Part shown: positions 1 to 7,824 of the stretch, piece after piece
How the letters are laid out: each line of letters begins with the position of its first letter
Position numbering within the stretch: the first letter of the stretch is position 1
DNA from: Brevibacterium pigmentatum
Lineage (GTDB): Bacteria > Actinomycetota > Actinomycetes > Actinomycetales > Brevibacteriaceae
Length of the DNA stretch: 64,000 nt
Direction: 5' to 3'
Assembly (NCBI RefSeq): GCF_011617465.1
Contig: NZ_CP050153.1
Span: 3,286,001 to 3,350,000, forward strand
The notes under the pieces: model-generated
The model's database searches: none
The model's input: the letters and a program-made list of their open reading frames with translations, nothing else
Told to the model about the DNA's origin: nothing
Position numbers and translations under genes: made by a program

Positions 1-230
1 TCGTATTCGCTGCCCAATGTGAGCACACGAAACTCGACATCCGACCTGGTCAGGTAGTCGTTGACCGACTTGAGCTCACCCTCGCCGAGGCGGTAGGAAT
101 CGCTGCGCTGAGCCGAGCGTGAGGCATTGACGACGACGAGTTCCTTGCCGTCCTTCTTCGCCTGCGCGATGCCGGCGTCGAGAGCAGCATGTCCGGCGGG
201 ATTGTTGACGTAACCGACGAGTACTGTCAT
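1..230 (-). CDS. Universal stress protein (UspA family), 3' part cut off by window edge
   Basis: The first 76 codons of a gene that runs off the left edge. The protein begins MTVLVGYVNNPAGHAALDAG and continues into a strand reading KELVVVNAS, the usual first beta-alpha-beta of the UspA fold, where the first strand leads into the nucleotide-binding site. An AAGG ribosome site lies four bases before the ATG. UspA proteins are cytoplasmic and bind ATP or other nucleotides; the role here is not known. The permease gene downstream of the start (371-1804) reads toward it on the same strand, so the two may be co-transcribed. The rest of the fold, including the glycine-rich ATP motif, lies outside the window. 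Confidence 0.8.
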   Translation of the reverse strand, partial: MTVLVGYVNNPAGHAALDAGIAQAKKDGKELVVVNASRSAQRSDSYRLGEGELKSVNDYLTRSDVEFRVLTLGSEY

Positions 231-370
231 TTTTCACCTTCGTTGGATTGAGCTGTTTGGATCCGAGTGCGCAGGTCGGGAACCCACCGTCCCAGCATAT
301 CGAGCGATACGGACATAAGTCGGCGGGCGGCCCCAGCGAGGGACCGCACCACCTCGGCGAGGGGATGGGC

Positions 371-1804
371 TCACGTCAGCTCTTCGGGATTGCGGAACCG
401 GGTGCTCGTGCCCTTCGTCGAACGGTTCCAGAACCAGGTGATGGCCCACAGGACGACGCCGATTCCGACGAGCGCCGCGGCGATCTGATACTGGATCAGC
501 TCGTCGAGGCGGGCCCACGGACCGACGAGGAACACGCAGGTGATGACGCCGATCCACGGCAGAACAGTCGGTGCCTTGAAGTGATCGGCATTGCCGGACT
601 TGTCCTTGCGCAGGATGAGCACGGCGACGTTGACGACGGCGAACACCGCCAGGAGCAGCAGTGACGTGGTGCCGCCCAGGGAAGCCGTGACGGATTCCGG
701 GAGAACAGTCGATACGACGAAGATGAGCCCGAAGGCGATCAGCGTCGTGAAGATGATCGACACCCACGGCGAACGGCGGCCGGCCAGGACCTTCGCGAAC
801 ACGGGCGGGAGCACATTCTGCTTGGCCATTCCGTAGAGCAGACGGCTGGCCATGAGCATGTTGATCAGCGCCGAGTTCGCGACCGCGAACATCGTCATGA
901 ACGGGAAGATCGTATCGATCGGCAGTCCCGGGGCACCTTCGCGGACGACCTCGAGCAGCGGAGTCTCACTCTCCGTGAGCACGCCGATGGGCACGGCTGC
1001 GACGGTGACGAGGGAGACGAGGACGTAGATGATGCCGGTGATCGTCAGGCCCGAGAGCATGATCTTCGGGAACACCCGCGGGTCCTTCGTCTCCTCGACC
1101 ATGTTGACCGAATCCTCGAATCCGACCATCGAGAAGAAGGCGAGCGCCGTGGCACCGGTGACCGCGAGGAAGACGCTCTTGTCGCCTTCGGTCTCGAAGA
1201 TCATCACGCGCGAGAAGTCGGCGTCGCCCGAACCGAGCGCGAAGAATCCGACGACGATGACCAGCAGCAGACCGCTCAGTTCGATGAGGGTGAGGACGAC
1301 GTTGAACCACACGCTCTCGCCGACTCCGCGGAGGTTGATGAGCGCGATGAGGGTGAGGAACGCCAGCGCGATCCACATCACTCCTGTGGCGGATATGTCC
1401 CAGCCGAAGCCGGCCACGAGGTTCGCGGCGAAGACGTTCGATGCCGTCGACGCCGAGGTGATTCCGGAGCTGAGCACGGCGAAGGCGACGAGGAACGTCA
1501 CGAAGTGGATCCCGAACGCCTTGTGCGTATACAGCGCGGCACCCGCGGCCTGCGGGTACTTCGTCACGAGCTCCATATAGGAGAACGCGGTGATCAGCGC
1601 GATGAGGAAGGCGAGGATCACCGGTGCCCAACCGGCACCGCCGACCTGCCCGGCCACCTTGCCGGTCAGAGCATAGACGCCTGTTCCGAGGATGTCACCG
1701 ACGATGAACAGCAGCAGCAGCTTCGGCCCCATGACCCGCTTGAGGGTCTCGGGCTGGTGTCCGTCACCGGGGTCGATTGTCGTCGTGGGTTCTCTGTCGC
1801 TCAC
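371..1804 (-). CDS. APC-superfamily amino-acid permease
   Basis: A 477-residue integral membrane protein with about twelve hydrophobic segments. The first segment carries GDILGTGVYALTGKVAG, the glycine-rich TM1 break that binds the substrate backbone in the APC superfamily, and TM2-3 contains SYMELVTKYPQAAGAA, also typical. Such permeases take up amino acids or amines by proton symport or exchange; the substrate cannot be read from sequence. I chose the GTG at 1804 because GGAGG lies four bases ahead of it; an upstream ATG at 1849 would add 15 residues unlike the family. The short tail after the last segment is charged. It lies directly upstream of the stress-protein gene. Confidence 0.85.
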   Translation of the reverse strand: MSDREPTTTIDPGDGHQPETLKRVMGPKLLLLFIVGDILGTGVYALTGKVAGQVGGAGWAPVILAFLIALITAFSYMELVTKYPQAAGAALYTHKAFGIHFVTFLVAFAVLSSGITSASTASNVFAANLVAGFGWDISATGVMWIALAFLTLIALINLRGVGESVWFNVVLTLIELSGLLLVIVVGFFALGSGDADFSRVMIFETEGDKSVFLAVTGATALAFFSMVGFEDSVNMVEETKDPRVFPKIMLSGLTITGIIYVLVSLVTVAAVPIGVLTESETPLLEVVREGAPGLPIDTIFPFMTMFAVANSALINMLMASRLLYGMAKQNVLPPVFAKVLAGRRSPWVSIIFTTLIAFGLIFVVSTVLPESVTASLGGTTSLLLLAVFAVVNVAVLILRKDKSGNADHFKAPTVLPWIGVITCVFLVGPWARLDELIQYQIAAALVGIGVVLWAITWFWNRSTKGTSTRFRNPEELT

Positions 1805-1909
1805 GATTCCTCCGTGTCCAATGCGGCGGCTGTGCCGCATACTTGGCAACCCTGACTGTGGTCAGAGCCTCGCCTAGTATGCCTCAGATACGAGCCTGGC
1901 ACACAAGCT

Positions 1910-2611
1910 TCAGTTCCGAACCACTGCCAGAAACGCCGAGAACAGGGCCTTCGAGTCACTTTCGCTCTCCGGCCCGAGCTCCGTCGCTTCTTCCAACAGG
2001 GTATCTTTATCGAACCCCAATGTCTGCAGTTTCTCCGCGTCCCAGCGCTCGATGTTCGCCCGTGTCGACTCCGGATGGAACTGCGTCCCCCACGCCCGCC
2101 CAACTCGGAACGCTTGGAATTCGCAGGCCTCGCTCGTGGCCAGCAGCGTCGCCTCCTCGGGGAGGGCGACGATCCGGTCGACGTGGCTTTCGACGAACGC
2201 CGTCCGCGGCCGGATCGCCGAGAACACGGGGTCCGCGGCCGCCTCGGCGGTGGTGTCGATCCGCGTGTATCCCTTCTCCGGCGCCCCGGTCTGAGCACGC
2301 ACATCACCTCCGACGACGTGGGCGATGAGCTGCCCGCCGAGGCAGATCCCGAACTGCGGCAGATCAGTCTCCAAGCCGCGGCGGACGAGTTCGGCCTCAT
2401 CGGCCAACCACGGAGCACGATCCGTCTCATCGGGCATGTACCCGCCGCCCAGCATGACGAGCCCGTCATAGGCATCGAGCTCGGCAGGGCTCGGCAGCGG
2501 CGAGACTCCACCGATGCGCAGATCGAACTCGACGTTCTCGCTGATCATCCACCGTGTCAGCAGCCCCGGCTGAGACTCGATGTCATTGACGATGACGAGC
2601 AGCCGGGTCAT
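1910..2611 (-). CDS. Class-I glutamine amidotransferase domain protein
   Basis: A 233-residue stand-alone class-I glutamine amidotransferase fold. The nucleophile elbow is GICLGGQLIAH with the catalytic Cys, and the His-Glu pair appears in GTQFHPEST, so the triad is complete. Stand-alone members include GMP-synthase-like amidases and gamma-glutamyl peptide hydrolases; no synthase partner is fused or adjacent. Its ATG overlaps the stop of the M19 dipeptidase gene (ATGA), which argues for coupled translation and a shared pathway. A gamma-glutamyl hydrolase role on peptides would fit the neighbourhood but is inference. Confidence 0.85.
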   Translation of the reverse strand: MTRLLVIVNDIESQPGLLTRWMISENVEFDLRIGGVSPLPSPAELDAYDGLVMLGGGYMPDETDRAPWLADEAELVRRGLETDLPQFGICLGGQLIAHVVGGDVRAQTGAPEKGYTRIDTTAEAAADPVFSAIRPRTAFVESHVDRIVALPEEATLLATSEACEFQAFRVGRAWGTQFHPESTRANIERWDAEKLQTLGFDKDTLLEEATELGPESESDSKALFSAFLAVVRN

Positions 2612-3912
2612 GATTCCACCCCCGCCGAGGCAGCCGAGCCGTTGGCGGCTGAAGCGGCGTTAGCGGCTGAAGCGGTGTTGGCGGCGACGCCGCCCTCCCC
2701 CGCCGAGGCAGCCGAGCCGTTGGCGGCTGAAGCGGTGTTAGCGGCTGAAGCGGTGTTGGCGGCGACGCCGCCCTCCCCCGCCGAGGCGGCCCGGCCGTTG
2801 TCCGCGGAAGTAACGTTGGCAGCGGACGGTGCCTCGTCCGCGGAGCCGAGGAACGCCGCGTACGCGTCCTCATGTGCGTCGAGGACGCGCATCGCATTGT
2901 CGAAGCCGATCTTGCGCAGGTCGGTCTGCGACCAGCCGCGCGAGGCGAGCTCGGCGAACAGGTTCGGATACTGACCGGCGTCGCCGAGTCCGGTCGGCAG
3001 CTCGTCGACTCCGCAGATGTCGCCACCGAGGCCGATGTGGTCGATGCCGATCCGCTCGCGTACGTAATCGCAGTGGTCGGCGACCTGGGCCACGGTCACC
3101 TCGGGGGCGGTTCCCTGCTCTCCGGCGTCGACCCATTCGCGGCGGGCGTTCGAGACGAACGAGGGAACGAAGGTCATCATCGCCACTCCCCCGTTGCCGG
3201 GCACGCGGTCGAGGACGTCGTCCGGGATATTGCGCGGGTGCGGGTTGAGCCCGTACGCGCAGGAATGGGTGAAGAGCACGGGCAGTCTGCTCTGGTCCAG
3301 CGACTGGTGCATGACCGACGGCGCGACGTGGGAGAGGTCGAGGATCATGCCGATCCGGTTCATCTCCGCCACGACTTCACGGCCGAAGGCGCTCAAGCCC
3401 CCGTGGACCGGTTCGTCGGTAGCCGAGTCGGCCCAGGAATGGGTGGTCGACCAGGTCAGCGTCATATAGCGAGCACCTGCGCGGGCGTAGGACCGCAGCA
3501 CCGCCAGGGACTCGTCGATCTGCTGACCGCCTTCGACCCCCATGAGGGAGGCGACCTTGCCGGCGGTGCGCGCGGCTCGAACGTCGGCGGCGGTGCGGGC
3601 GAAGGCGAGGCGTTCGGGGTAGGCGGTGACGAAGCGCCGGACGGCGTCGATCTGCTCCCACGTGGCCTTGATCGCGTCGGCGCCGGTGATCGAGGAGTGG
3701 ACGTAGACAGACCAGTACTGTGCCGCCACGTGACCGGCCGCCAGCTGGTCCATCGTGGTGAACGGGGAGACGCTCGGGTCGTTGAGCCCCTCCACGCTGT
3801 AGTCGCGTTCCTCGCGCAGATACCAGGCGAGGTCGTTGTGTCCGTCGAAGACGTCGACGGCTTCGGGTGCGGATGCTGTGTCAGGTGCAGCTGCTGTGTC
3901 GGGTGCGGTCAT
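2608..3912 (-). CDS. Membrane-dipeptidase family (M19) metallopeptidase with repetitive C-terminal tail
   Basis: A 434-residue protein whose first ~370 residues are a complete M19 (renal dipeptidase-like) TIM barrel. Zinc ligands are visible: DGHNDLAW near the N-terminus (His and Asp), MGVEGGQQ (bridging Glu), LDLSHVAP and FTHSCAYG (His). The family cleaves dipeptides, often with a D-residue at the C-terminal side. No signal peptide is seen, so it is probably cytoplasmic. Beyond residue ~370 the protein ends in an Ala/Ser/Gly/Asn tail built from a nearly exact 26-residue repeat, not part of the catalytic fold. The ATG at 3912 follows GGAAGGA. It is translationally coupled to the downstream amidotransferase. 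Confidence 0.9.
   Translation of the reverse strand: MTAPDTAAAPDTASAPEAVDVFDGHNDLAWYLREERDYSVEGLNDPSVSPFTTMDQLAAGHVAAQYWSVYVHSSITGADAIKATWEQIDAVRRFVTAYPERLAFARTAADVRAARTAGKVASLMGVEGGQQIDESLAVLRSYARAGARYMTLTWSTTHSWADSATDEPVHGGLSAFGREVVAEMNRIGMILDLSHVAPSVMHQSLDQSRLPVLFTHSCAYGLNPHPRNIPDDVLDRVPGNGGVAMMTFVPSFVSNARREWVDAGEQGTAPEVTVAQVADHCDYVRERIGIDHIGLGGDICGVDELPTGLGDAGQYPNLFAELASRGWSQTDLRKIGFDNAMRVLDAHEDAYAAFLGSADEAPSAANVTSADNGRAASAGEGGVAANTASAANTASAANGSAASAGEGGVAANTASAANAASAANGSAASAGVES
2623..2800. repeat. 78-bp in-frame tandem repeat, about 2.3 copies
   Basis: Units begin at 2623, 2701 and 2779 with a 78-bp period; the first two are almost identical and the third is degenerate and incomplete. 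Each contains an 18-bp sub-repeat (GCGGCTGAAGCGGTGTTA type) and opens with the window-wide CGCCGAGGC word. Because 78 is divisible by three, expansion keeps the dipeptidase frame and only lengthens its tail. Confidence 0.9.
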
Positions 3913-3964
3913 GGTCGGGTCCTTCCGGTCGGGCGGATTCGGTCAGGGCTGGAGCAGTGCGGTC

Positions 3965-3989
3965 GGCCGCCTCGGCGAGGTTGGGGTGG
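3965..3989 (+). repeat. Intergenic copy of the iterated CCGCCTCGGCG word
   Basis: Between the DUF819 gene and the dipeptidase gene lies an extended copy of the recurrent word, GGCCGCCTCGGCGAGG followed by a GT-rich stretch. It is outside any gene, so amino-acid usage cannot explain it. Confidence 0.7.
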
Positions 3990-3997
3990 TCCGTTCA

Positions 3998-5185
3998 TCA
4001 TGCCAGCCCGGACAGGATCTGGGCCGACCAGAGGCCGAGGAACGTGCCGAGGAACGTGCCCATCAGCGCGAACAGCACACCGACGGGGACGAGCTGCCGG
4101 TTGAAGGCACCCGCGACGACCGGCGCCGAGGCGATTCCGCCGATGTTCGCGGTGCTGGCCACGGCGATGCTGAAGAGCTCGGTGCGGGTGAGCTTCGCGT
4201 AGGTGAGCATGATGGCGATATGGACGACCAGGACGATGATGCCCGCGACCAGGTAGAGCGGCGCTTCGGCCAGGGAGGTGAAGTCCGAGCCGGAGGCGAT
4301 GATGCCGATGATGAGGTAGAGCAGGATCGTCGCCAGCTCGTTGGATCCGGCGGTCTTGCCGAACCGGGTCGCTCCGATGGCGAGGCCGAGGATGCTGACG
4401 ATGAGGATCGTCCACGCTGTGCCGTCGATGACCGCTCCGACCTCGGGCAGCAGTTCGCCGAGGCGGATCGCCAGGGCGGAGGCCAGAAGCGCGAACCCGA
4501 TGAGCCCGAAGATCGACGACAGCGTCATCGACTTCTCCTCCTCGGCGGAGACGCGGTCGGTGAAGTCGAGCTTCGACATATCGGCTTTCGTCCACTTGTC
4601 GAACTTGTCGGACACGGTAACGGAGGAGAAGATGAGCAGCAGCCAGAAGGAGTAGAGCACCGTGTCGACGATGAGGACATAGCCGAACACATTCTTCGGT
4701 GCTTGGAGGACCTCCTGCACCGCGACCATGTTCGCCGAACCGCCCGTCCACGAGGCATTGAGCGCACCAAGGGCCTTCCACGCTTCGGGGTCGAGGCTGG
4801 AATTCAGGATGAGGTAGCTGATGATAAAGCCGACGATGATGCTCGCCGCGGTCACGGCGAAGGTGAGCAGCAGCTTCGGTCCGAGCTTGATGATCTGCCG
4901 GACATCGCACTTGAACAGCATGAGCAGGATCATCGCGGGCAGCAGCACCTCGCGCAGGGTGTCGCCTACGGCCGTGATGTCCCCGCCCTCGTGGTCGAAG
5001 ACTCCGATGGTGTTGAGCAGCGCGGCCACGATGTAGAGGATGACGAAGCCGGGCACATACTTGAAGAGTTTGAAACGCCCGCTCCGGTTCGCAACGACGA
5101 GCGCTGCGGAGATCGCCAGAAGCAGGCTGATGAATAGATAACCGTCCGTGATCACTAACGACACTTCCTCATTGAATTCGGCCAT
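3998..5185 (-). CDS. DUF819 family membrane protein
   Basis: About 395 residues and ten or so membrane segments, matching DUF819 (YjcL-like) proteins in length and layout: an N-terminal hairpin (GYLFISLLLAISAALVV), then NASWTGGSANMVAVQE, the conserved polar loop of this family, and a second half that repeats the topology. The family is thought to be a transporter but I know of no proven substrate. ATG 5185 has a poor ribosome site; a GTG at 5155 with GAGGAA nine bases ahead would start the protein right at the first membrane segment and is a fair alternative. It sits between DUF3870 and the M19 dipeptidase, so an acidic or dipeptide-derived substrate is possible. Confidence 0.8.
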   Translation of the reverse strand: MAEFNEEVSLVITDGYLFISLLLAISAALVVANRSGRFKLFKYVPGFVILYIVAALLNTIGVFDHEGGDITAVGDTLREVLLPAMILLMLFKCDVRQIIKLGPKLLLTFAVTAASIIVGFIISYLILNSSLDPEAWKALGALNASWTGGSANMVAVQEVLQAPKNVFGYVLIVDTVLYSFWLLLIFSSVTVSDKFDKWTKADMSKLDFTDRVSAEEEKSMTLSSIFGLIGFALLASALAIRLGELLPEVGAVIDGTAWTILIVSILGLAIGATRFGKTAGSNELATILLYLIIGIIASGSDFTSLAEAPLYLVAGIIVLVVHIAIMLTYAKLTRTELFSIAVASTANIGGIASAPVVAGAFNRQLVPVGVLFALMGTFLGTFLGLWSAQILSGLA

Positions 5186-5366
5186 CCCGACAGGGGCATT
5201 GCGGGAGACGCAGCAGTTGGCGCCGTTGCCGGCGCCACTGGCAGTGCAACCGATGGCAGTGCCGACAGCGGCACCGAGGATGCCCTCCGGGATGGAGCAA
5301 TGTGCAGTTGTCGATCGGATCCGGTCCGGTGAGGGCCCGGGCAATCGGGATGGTCGGACGTGCTGC

Positions 5367-5675
5367 TTAAGCGGCAACCTCGCGGTACTTCTTCGCGGCG
5401 TTGTTCACTGCCGTGATCAGCGCCTTCTGCGAGGAACCGTGGTAGCGGCGCTGGATGCGCTCGATCAGTCGACCAGGGTCCGTGATGTCGGCATCGACGA
5501 ACAGGCTCCGAATGAAGTTCCGGGTCAGAGCCAACGTCGCCGTGCAGTCCACATCGAGGATTCGGTGGGTATCCGGCGCGATCTCGAAAGCCACGTAGAA
5601 CAGACCGAACTGGCTGGTGATCGGGTTGTTCGACGGAGCCTTCGCTTCGCCTGTGAGGTAGATCGTGTCGGACAT
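5367..5675 (-). CDS. DUF3870 domain protein
   Basis: A 102-residue soluble protein starting MSDTIYLTGEAKAPSNNPIT. The opening strand with GEAK, a middle DVDCTATLALT segment and the ending QRRYHGSSQKALITA match what I remember of DUF3870, a small family of unknown function. An upstream in-frame ATG exists, but homology begins at 5675. It is the first gene after the beta-lactamase-fold gene, and the DUF819 transporter gene follows it some 180 bases downstream; a shared substrate is inference. No catalytic motif can be named. Confidence 0.75.
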   Translation of the reverse strand: MSDTIYLTGEAKAPSNNPITSQFGLFYVAFEIAPDTHRILDVDCTATLALTRNFIRSLFVDADITDPGRLIERIQRRYHGSSQKALITAVNNAAKKYREVAA

Positions 5676-5743
5676 CGCCCACCAGACTACCCGACAGTTC
5701 TCCGCGGCGGTTCGCGGTCGACGGCCGCCGGGACCATCATGGT

Positions 5744-5773
5744 CACGCGCAGCAGGGGCACGCTCAGCAGGGT
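5744..5773. repeat. 15-bp tandem duplication
   Basis: Two adjacent 15-mers, CACGCGCAGCAGGGG and CACGCTCAGCAGGGT, with further CACGCT starts at 5774 and 5792, lie in the spacer between the beta-lactamase-fold gene and the DUF3870 gene. They may be slippage products or weak operator repeats; nothing decides between these. Confidence 0.5.
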
Positions 5774-5796
5774 CACGCTTGCCACCGAAGTCACGC

Positions 5797-6600
5797 TCAG
5801 AGGAACCGGTGTATCGCGTCGCCGGCCTCGCGCATGACCGGCATGACGTCGACGACGCGGTCAGTGCCCGGCTCCCAGTTCGCGAACACCGCATAGGCGA
5901 CGCGACGCGTAGGCGTCATCACGATCCCAGCATCGGCCCTGATCGTCCCATTGGTGCCGGTCTTGTTCCACACCCACACGTCGCGCTGATAGTTGTAATG
6001 CGCGAGCGGATCGAGGTCGAACGCCGAGACGACCATCGAGGTGTCCGCGCCGGCGCCCAACCAGCGCCGGAAGACCTCGTTCGTCGACTCGTCCCAGAAC
6101 TCGTCCTTGGCATGCCGTGCCATGAAGTCACTGAGCTCGGCGGCGGTCCCCGTCGACAGGGTGCGCGGCGCTTTGGCCGGACGCGGCCAGCGCAGAAAGT
6201 CGTGCAGACCCGAGTTCCGGTACCCGAGCTTCTCCACCTGATCCGCAACATTCTCAAGCCCGACCCGGCGGATGAGCACGTTCGTGGCGAAGTTGTCGCT
6301 GAACGCCCCGATGAGCAGTGCGACGTCGAAGATGCTCAGATCGTCCTGCTCCATGAGGTACCAGATCCCGGACTCGTCGACTCGCTCCGACGGCCGCCGA
6401 TGCAGGCGCTCCTCCAGGTCAAGAGTGCCGTCTCCGTACATCTGCAGGGCCGTGTGGAGCAGGAAGACCTTGCCCATGCTGGCGGTGTCGAGTTCATCGT
6501 TCTCATTGTGGGCGAACACCCGTTCCCCACTGTCGACGTCGAAGGCCAGAGCGCTGAAGCGCACTCCGGGCAGTCCATCGAAATTCAATTCGCTCATCAT
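5797..6600 (-). CDS. Class-A beta-lactamase-fold serine hydrolase
   Basis: About 267 residues with the three penicillin-recognising motifs in order and at normal spacing: SMGK (acylating Ser and Lys) near residue 40, SDN in AFSDNFATN near 110, and KTG in NKTGTNG near 210. No signal peptide or lipobox precedes the fold, so this is probably cytoplasmic, which is unusual for a secreted lactamase and better suits a peptidase or amidase on imported wall peptides. AGGAG precedes two consecutive ATGs at 6600 and 6597; either may be used. It lies next to the LD-carboxypeptidase gene and the oligopeptide importer, so a D-amino-acid peptide substrate is a reasonable inference. It should not be called a resistance gene on this evidence. 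Confidence 0.8.
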   Translation of the reverse strand: MMSELNFDGLPGVRFSALAFDVDSGERVFAHNENDELDTASMGKVFLLHTALQMYGDGTLDLEERLHRRPSERVDESGIWYLMEQDDLSIFDVALLIGAFSDNFATNVLIRRVGLENVADQVEKLGYRNSGLHDFLRWPRPAKAPRTLSTGTAAELSDFMARHAKDEFWDESTNEVFRRWLGAGADTSMVVSAFDLDPLAHYNYQRDVWVWNKTGTNGTIRADAGIVMTPTRRVAYAVFANWEPGTDRVVDVMPVMREAGDAIHRFL

Positions 6601-6690
6601 CGTGCTCCTATCAGTCTCGTTTCGTTCATGTCCGCCCACCCGCGATTCGCCCGCCCATCAGATGTGGGCATCTGCACGTGGTCGGCTCCG

Positions 6691-7824
6691 TCATGTCCGC
6701 GCACCCGCTTGATCCACCCACAGCCGCGGTCGCTCCCCGGGTTCCGCCTCGAGCGTGACGTCGACGCCGAGTGGGGCACTCGGCGCATCGGGATCGTGGC
6801 CGAAGCCCATCTCCGACACGATCGGTATTCCCAGACCGCCGAGGTAGTCGATCATCAGCGCCTCCAGCTCGTGGACGGGCGCGCAGTCCTGCCAGGACCC
6901 CAGCACCACCGCATCCGCCGAGGTGAACCACCCACCGCGGACCAGCTGCACCATGAGATTGTCGAGCCGGTACAGCTCCTCGTCGACGTCCTCGAGCATG
7001 AGAATGCTCGGACCGCGCCGCTCGCGTCGTTCCCGCACATCGATGAGCTCGGGACTGCCCATCCCAGCGGCGACGAGACTGAGATTTCCCCCGCCGAGGC
7101 GGCCCTGCGCCGTCCCCGGAACGAGAGTCTGAGCCCGGCTGAGCGGGCGAGCCGCAGCGGTCTCCTCCGCTGTACCGTCTTGGGTGGTAGAAATGGTCTC
7201 GCCGTCGCCGATTTTCTGTGACCATGTCGACCACTTAAGCGACGTTTCGGTCGCAGATGCGCCCGCAGGCTCCTCGGCGGGGAAGCCGAGTTCGCGGCCG
7301 CCCCAGGGACGGAACAGCCATGAGGCCACCTCGTCCGGGACGACCGTCGAGTTCTTGAACGGGTCGTTGCCGACCATCGGGCAGAACAGAGTCGCCACGC
7401 CGAGGTGGTGCTCCCATGCCTGGTGGAGTGCTGTGATGTCCGAAGACCCGGTGAGCAGTTTGGGACGGCCGTCCCTGCGCAGCATGTGCTCGCGCATGTG
7501 CTCGAAGTCGATGCCGTCGAGCAGTCGCATGGCTCCGAAGCCTCCGCGCAGCGCGATGACCGCGTCGGTGTCCGGATCGCACCAGGCGTCGACGAGATCG
7601 GAGCGGCGCTCGGCGTCCGTGCCGGCCAGGTACTTCACCCGCGGATGGCGGCCGCGGACGTTGTCACCCGGCACGACGTTGAGTCCCCAGGATTCGAGCT
7701 GGGCGATCGCGCGCTGCAGCGACTCCTCATCGGTCGGCCCCGACGGCGCGATCAGCCGGACGGTGTCGCCGGCCGCCAAAGGGGCCGTATCGAGATATGG
7801 GCTCAATGCCTCCGACTCACTCAT
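6691..7824 (-). CDS. S66 family LD-carboxypeptidase (LdcA/MccF-like)
   Basis: A 377-residue S66 serine peptidase. The N-terminal part has LIAPSGP and ALRGGFGAMRLL; the nucleophile Ser is in TGSSDITAL; the C-terminal half supplies Glu in LEDVDEELYRLD and His in MGFGHDPDAP. S66 enzymes cleave the bond between the L-centre of meso-diaminopimelate (or Lys) and terminal D-Ala in wall tetrapeptides; the MccF branch cleaves aminoacyl-nucleotide amides. The ATG overlaps the last codons of the upstream ATPase gene by eight bases and uses its GAGG as ribosome site, so it belongs to the peptide-importer operon. About 70 extra residues lie between the two lobes compared with E. coli LdcA, around residues 190-240. 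Confidence 0.88.
   Translation of the reverse strand: MSESEALSPYLDTAPLAAGDTVRLIAPSGPTDEESLQRAIAQLESWGLNVVPGDNVRGRHPRVKYLAGTDAERRSDLVDAWCDPDTDAVIALRGGFGAMRLLDGIDFEHMREHMLRRDGRPKLLTGSSDITALHQAWEHHLGVATLFCPMVGNDPFKNSTVVPDEVASWLFRPWGGRELGFPAEEPAGASATETSLKWSTWSQKIGDGETISTTQDGTAEETAAARPLSRAQTLVPGTAQGRLGGGNLSLVAAGMGSPELIDVRERRERRGPSILMLEDVDEELYRLDNLMVQLVRGGWFTSADAVVLGSWQDCAPVHELEALMIDYLGGLGIPIVSEMGFGHDPDAPSAPLGVDVTLEAEPGERPRLWVDQAGART

Noticed and set aside
5797..6600. Beta-lactam resistance gene
   Set aside because: The SxxK, SDN and KTG motifs are present, but there is no export signal and the context is peptide metabolism, so a resistance label is not supported.
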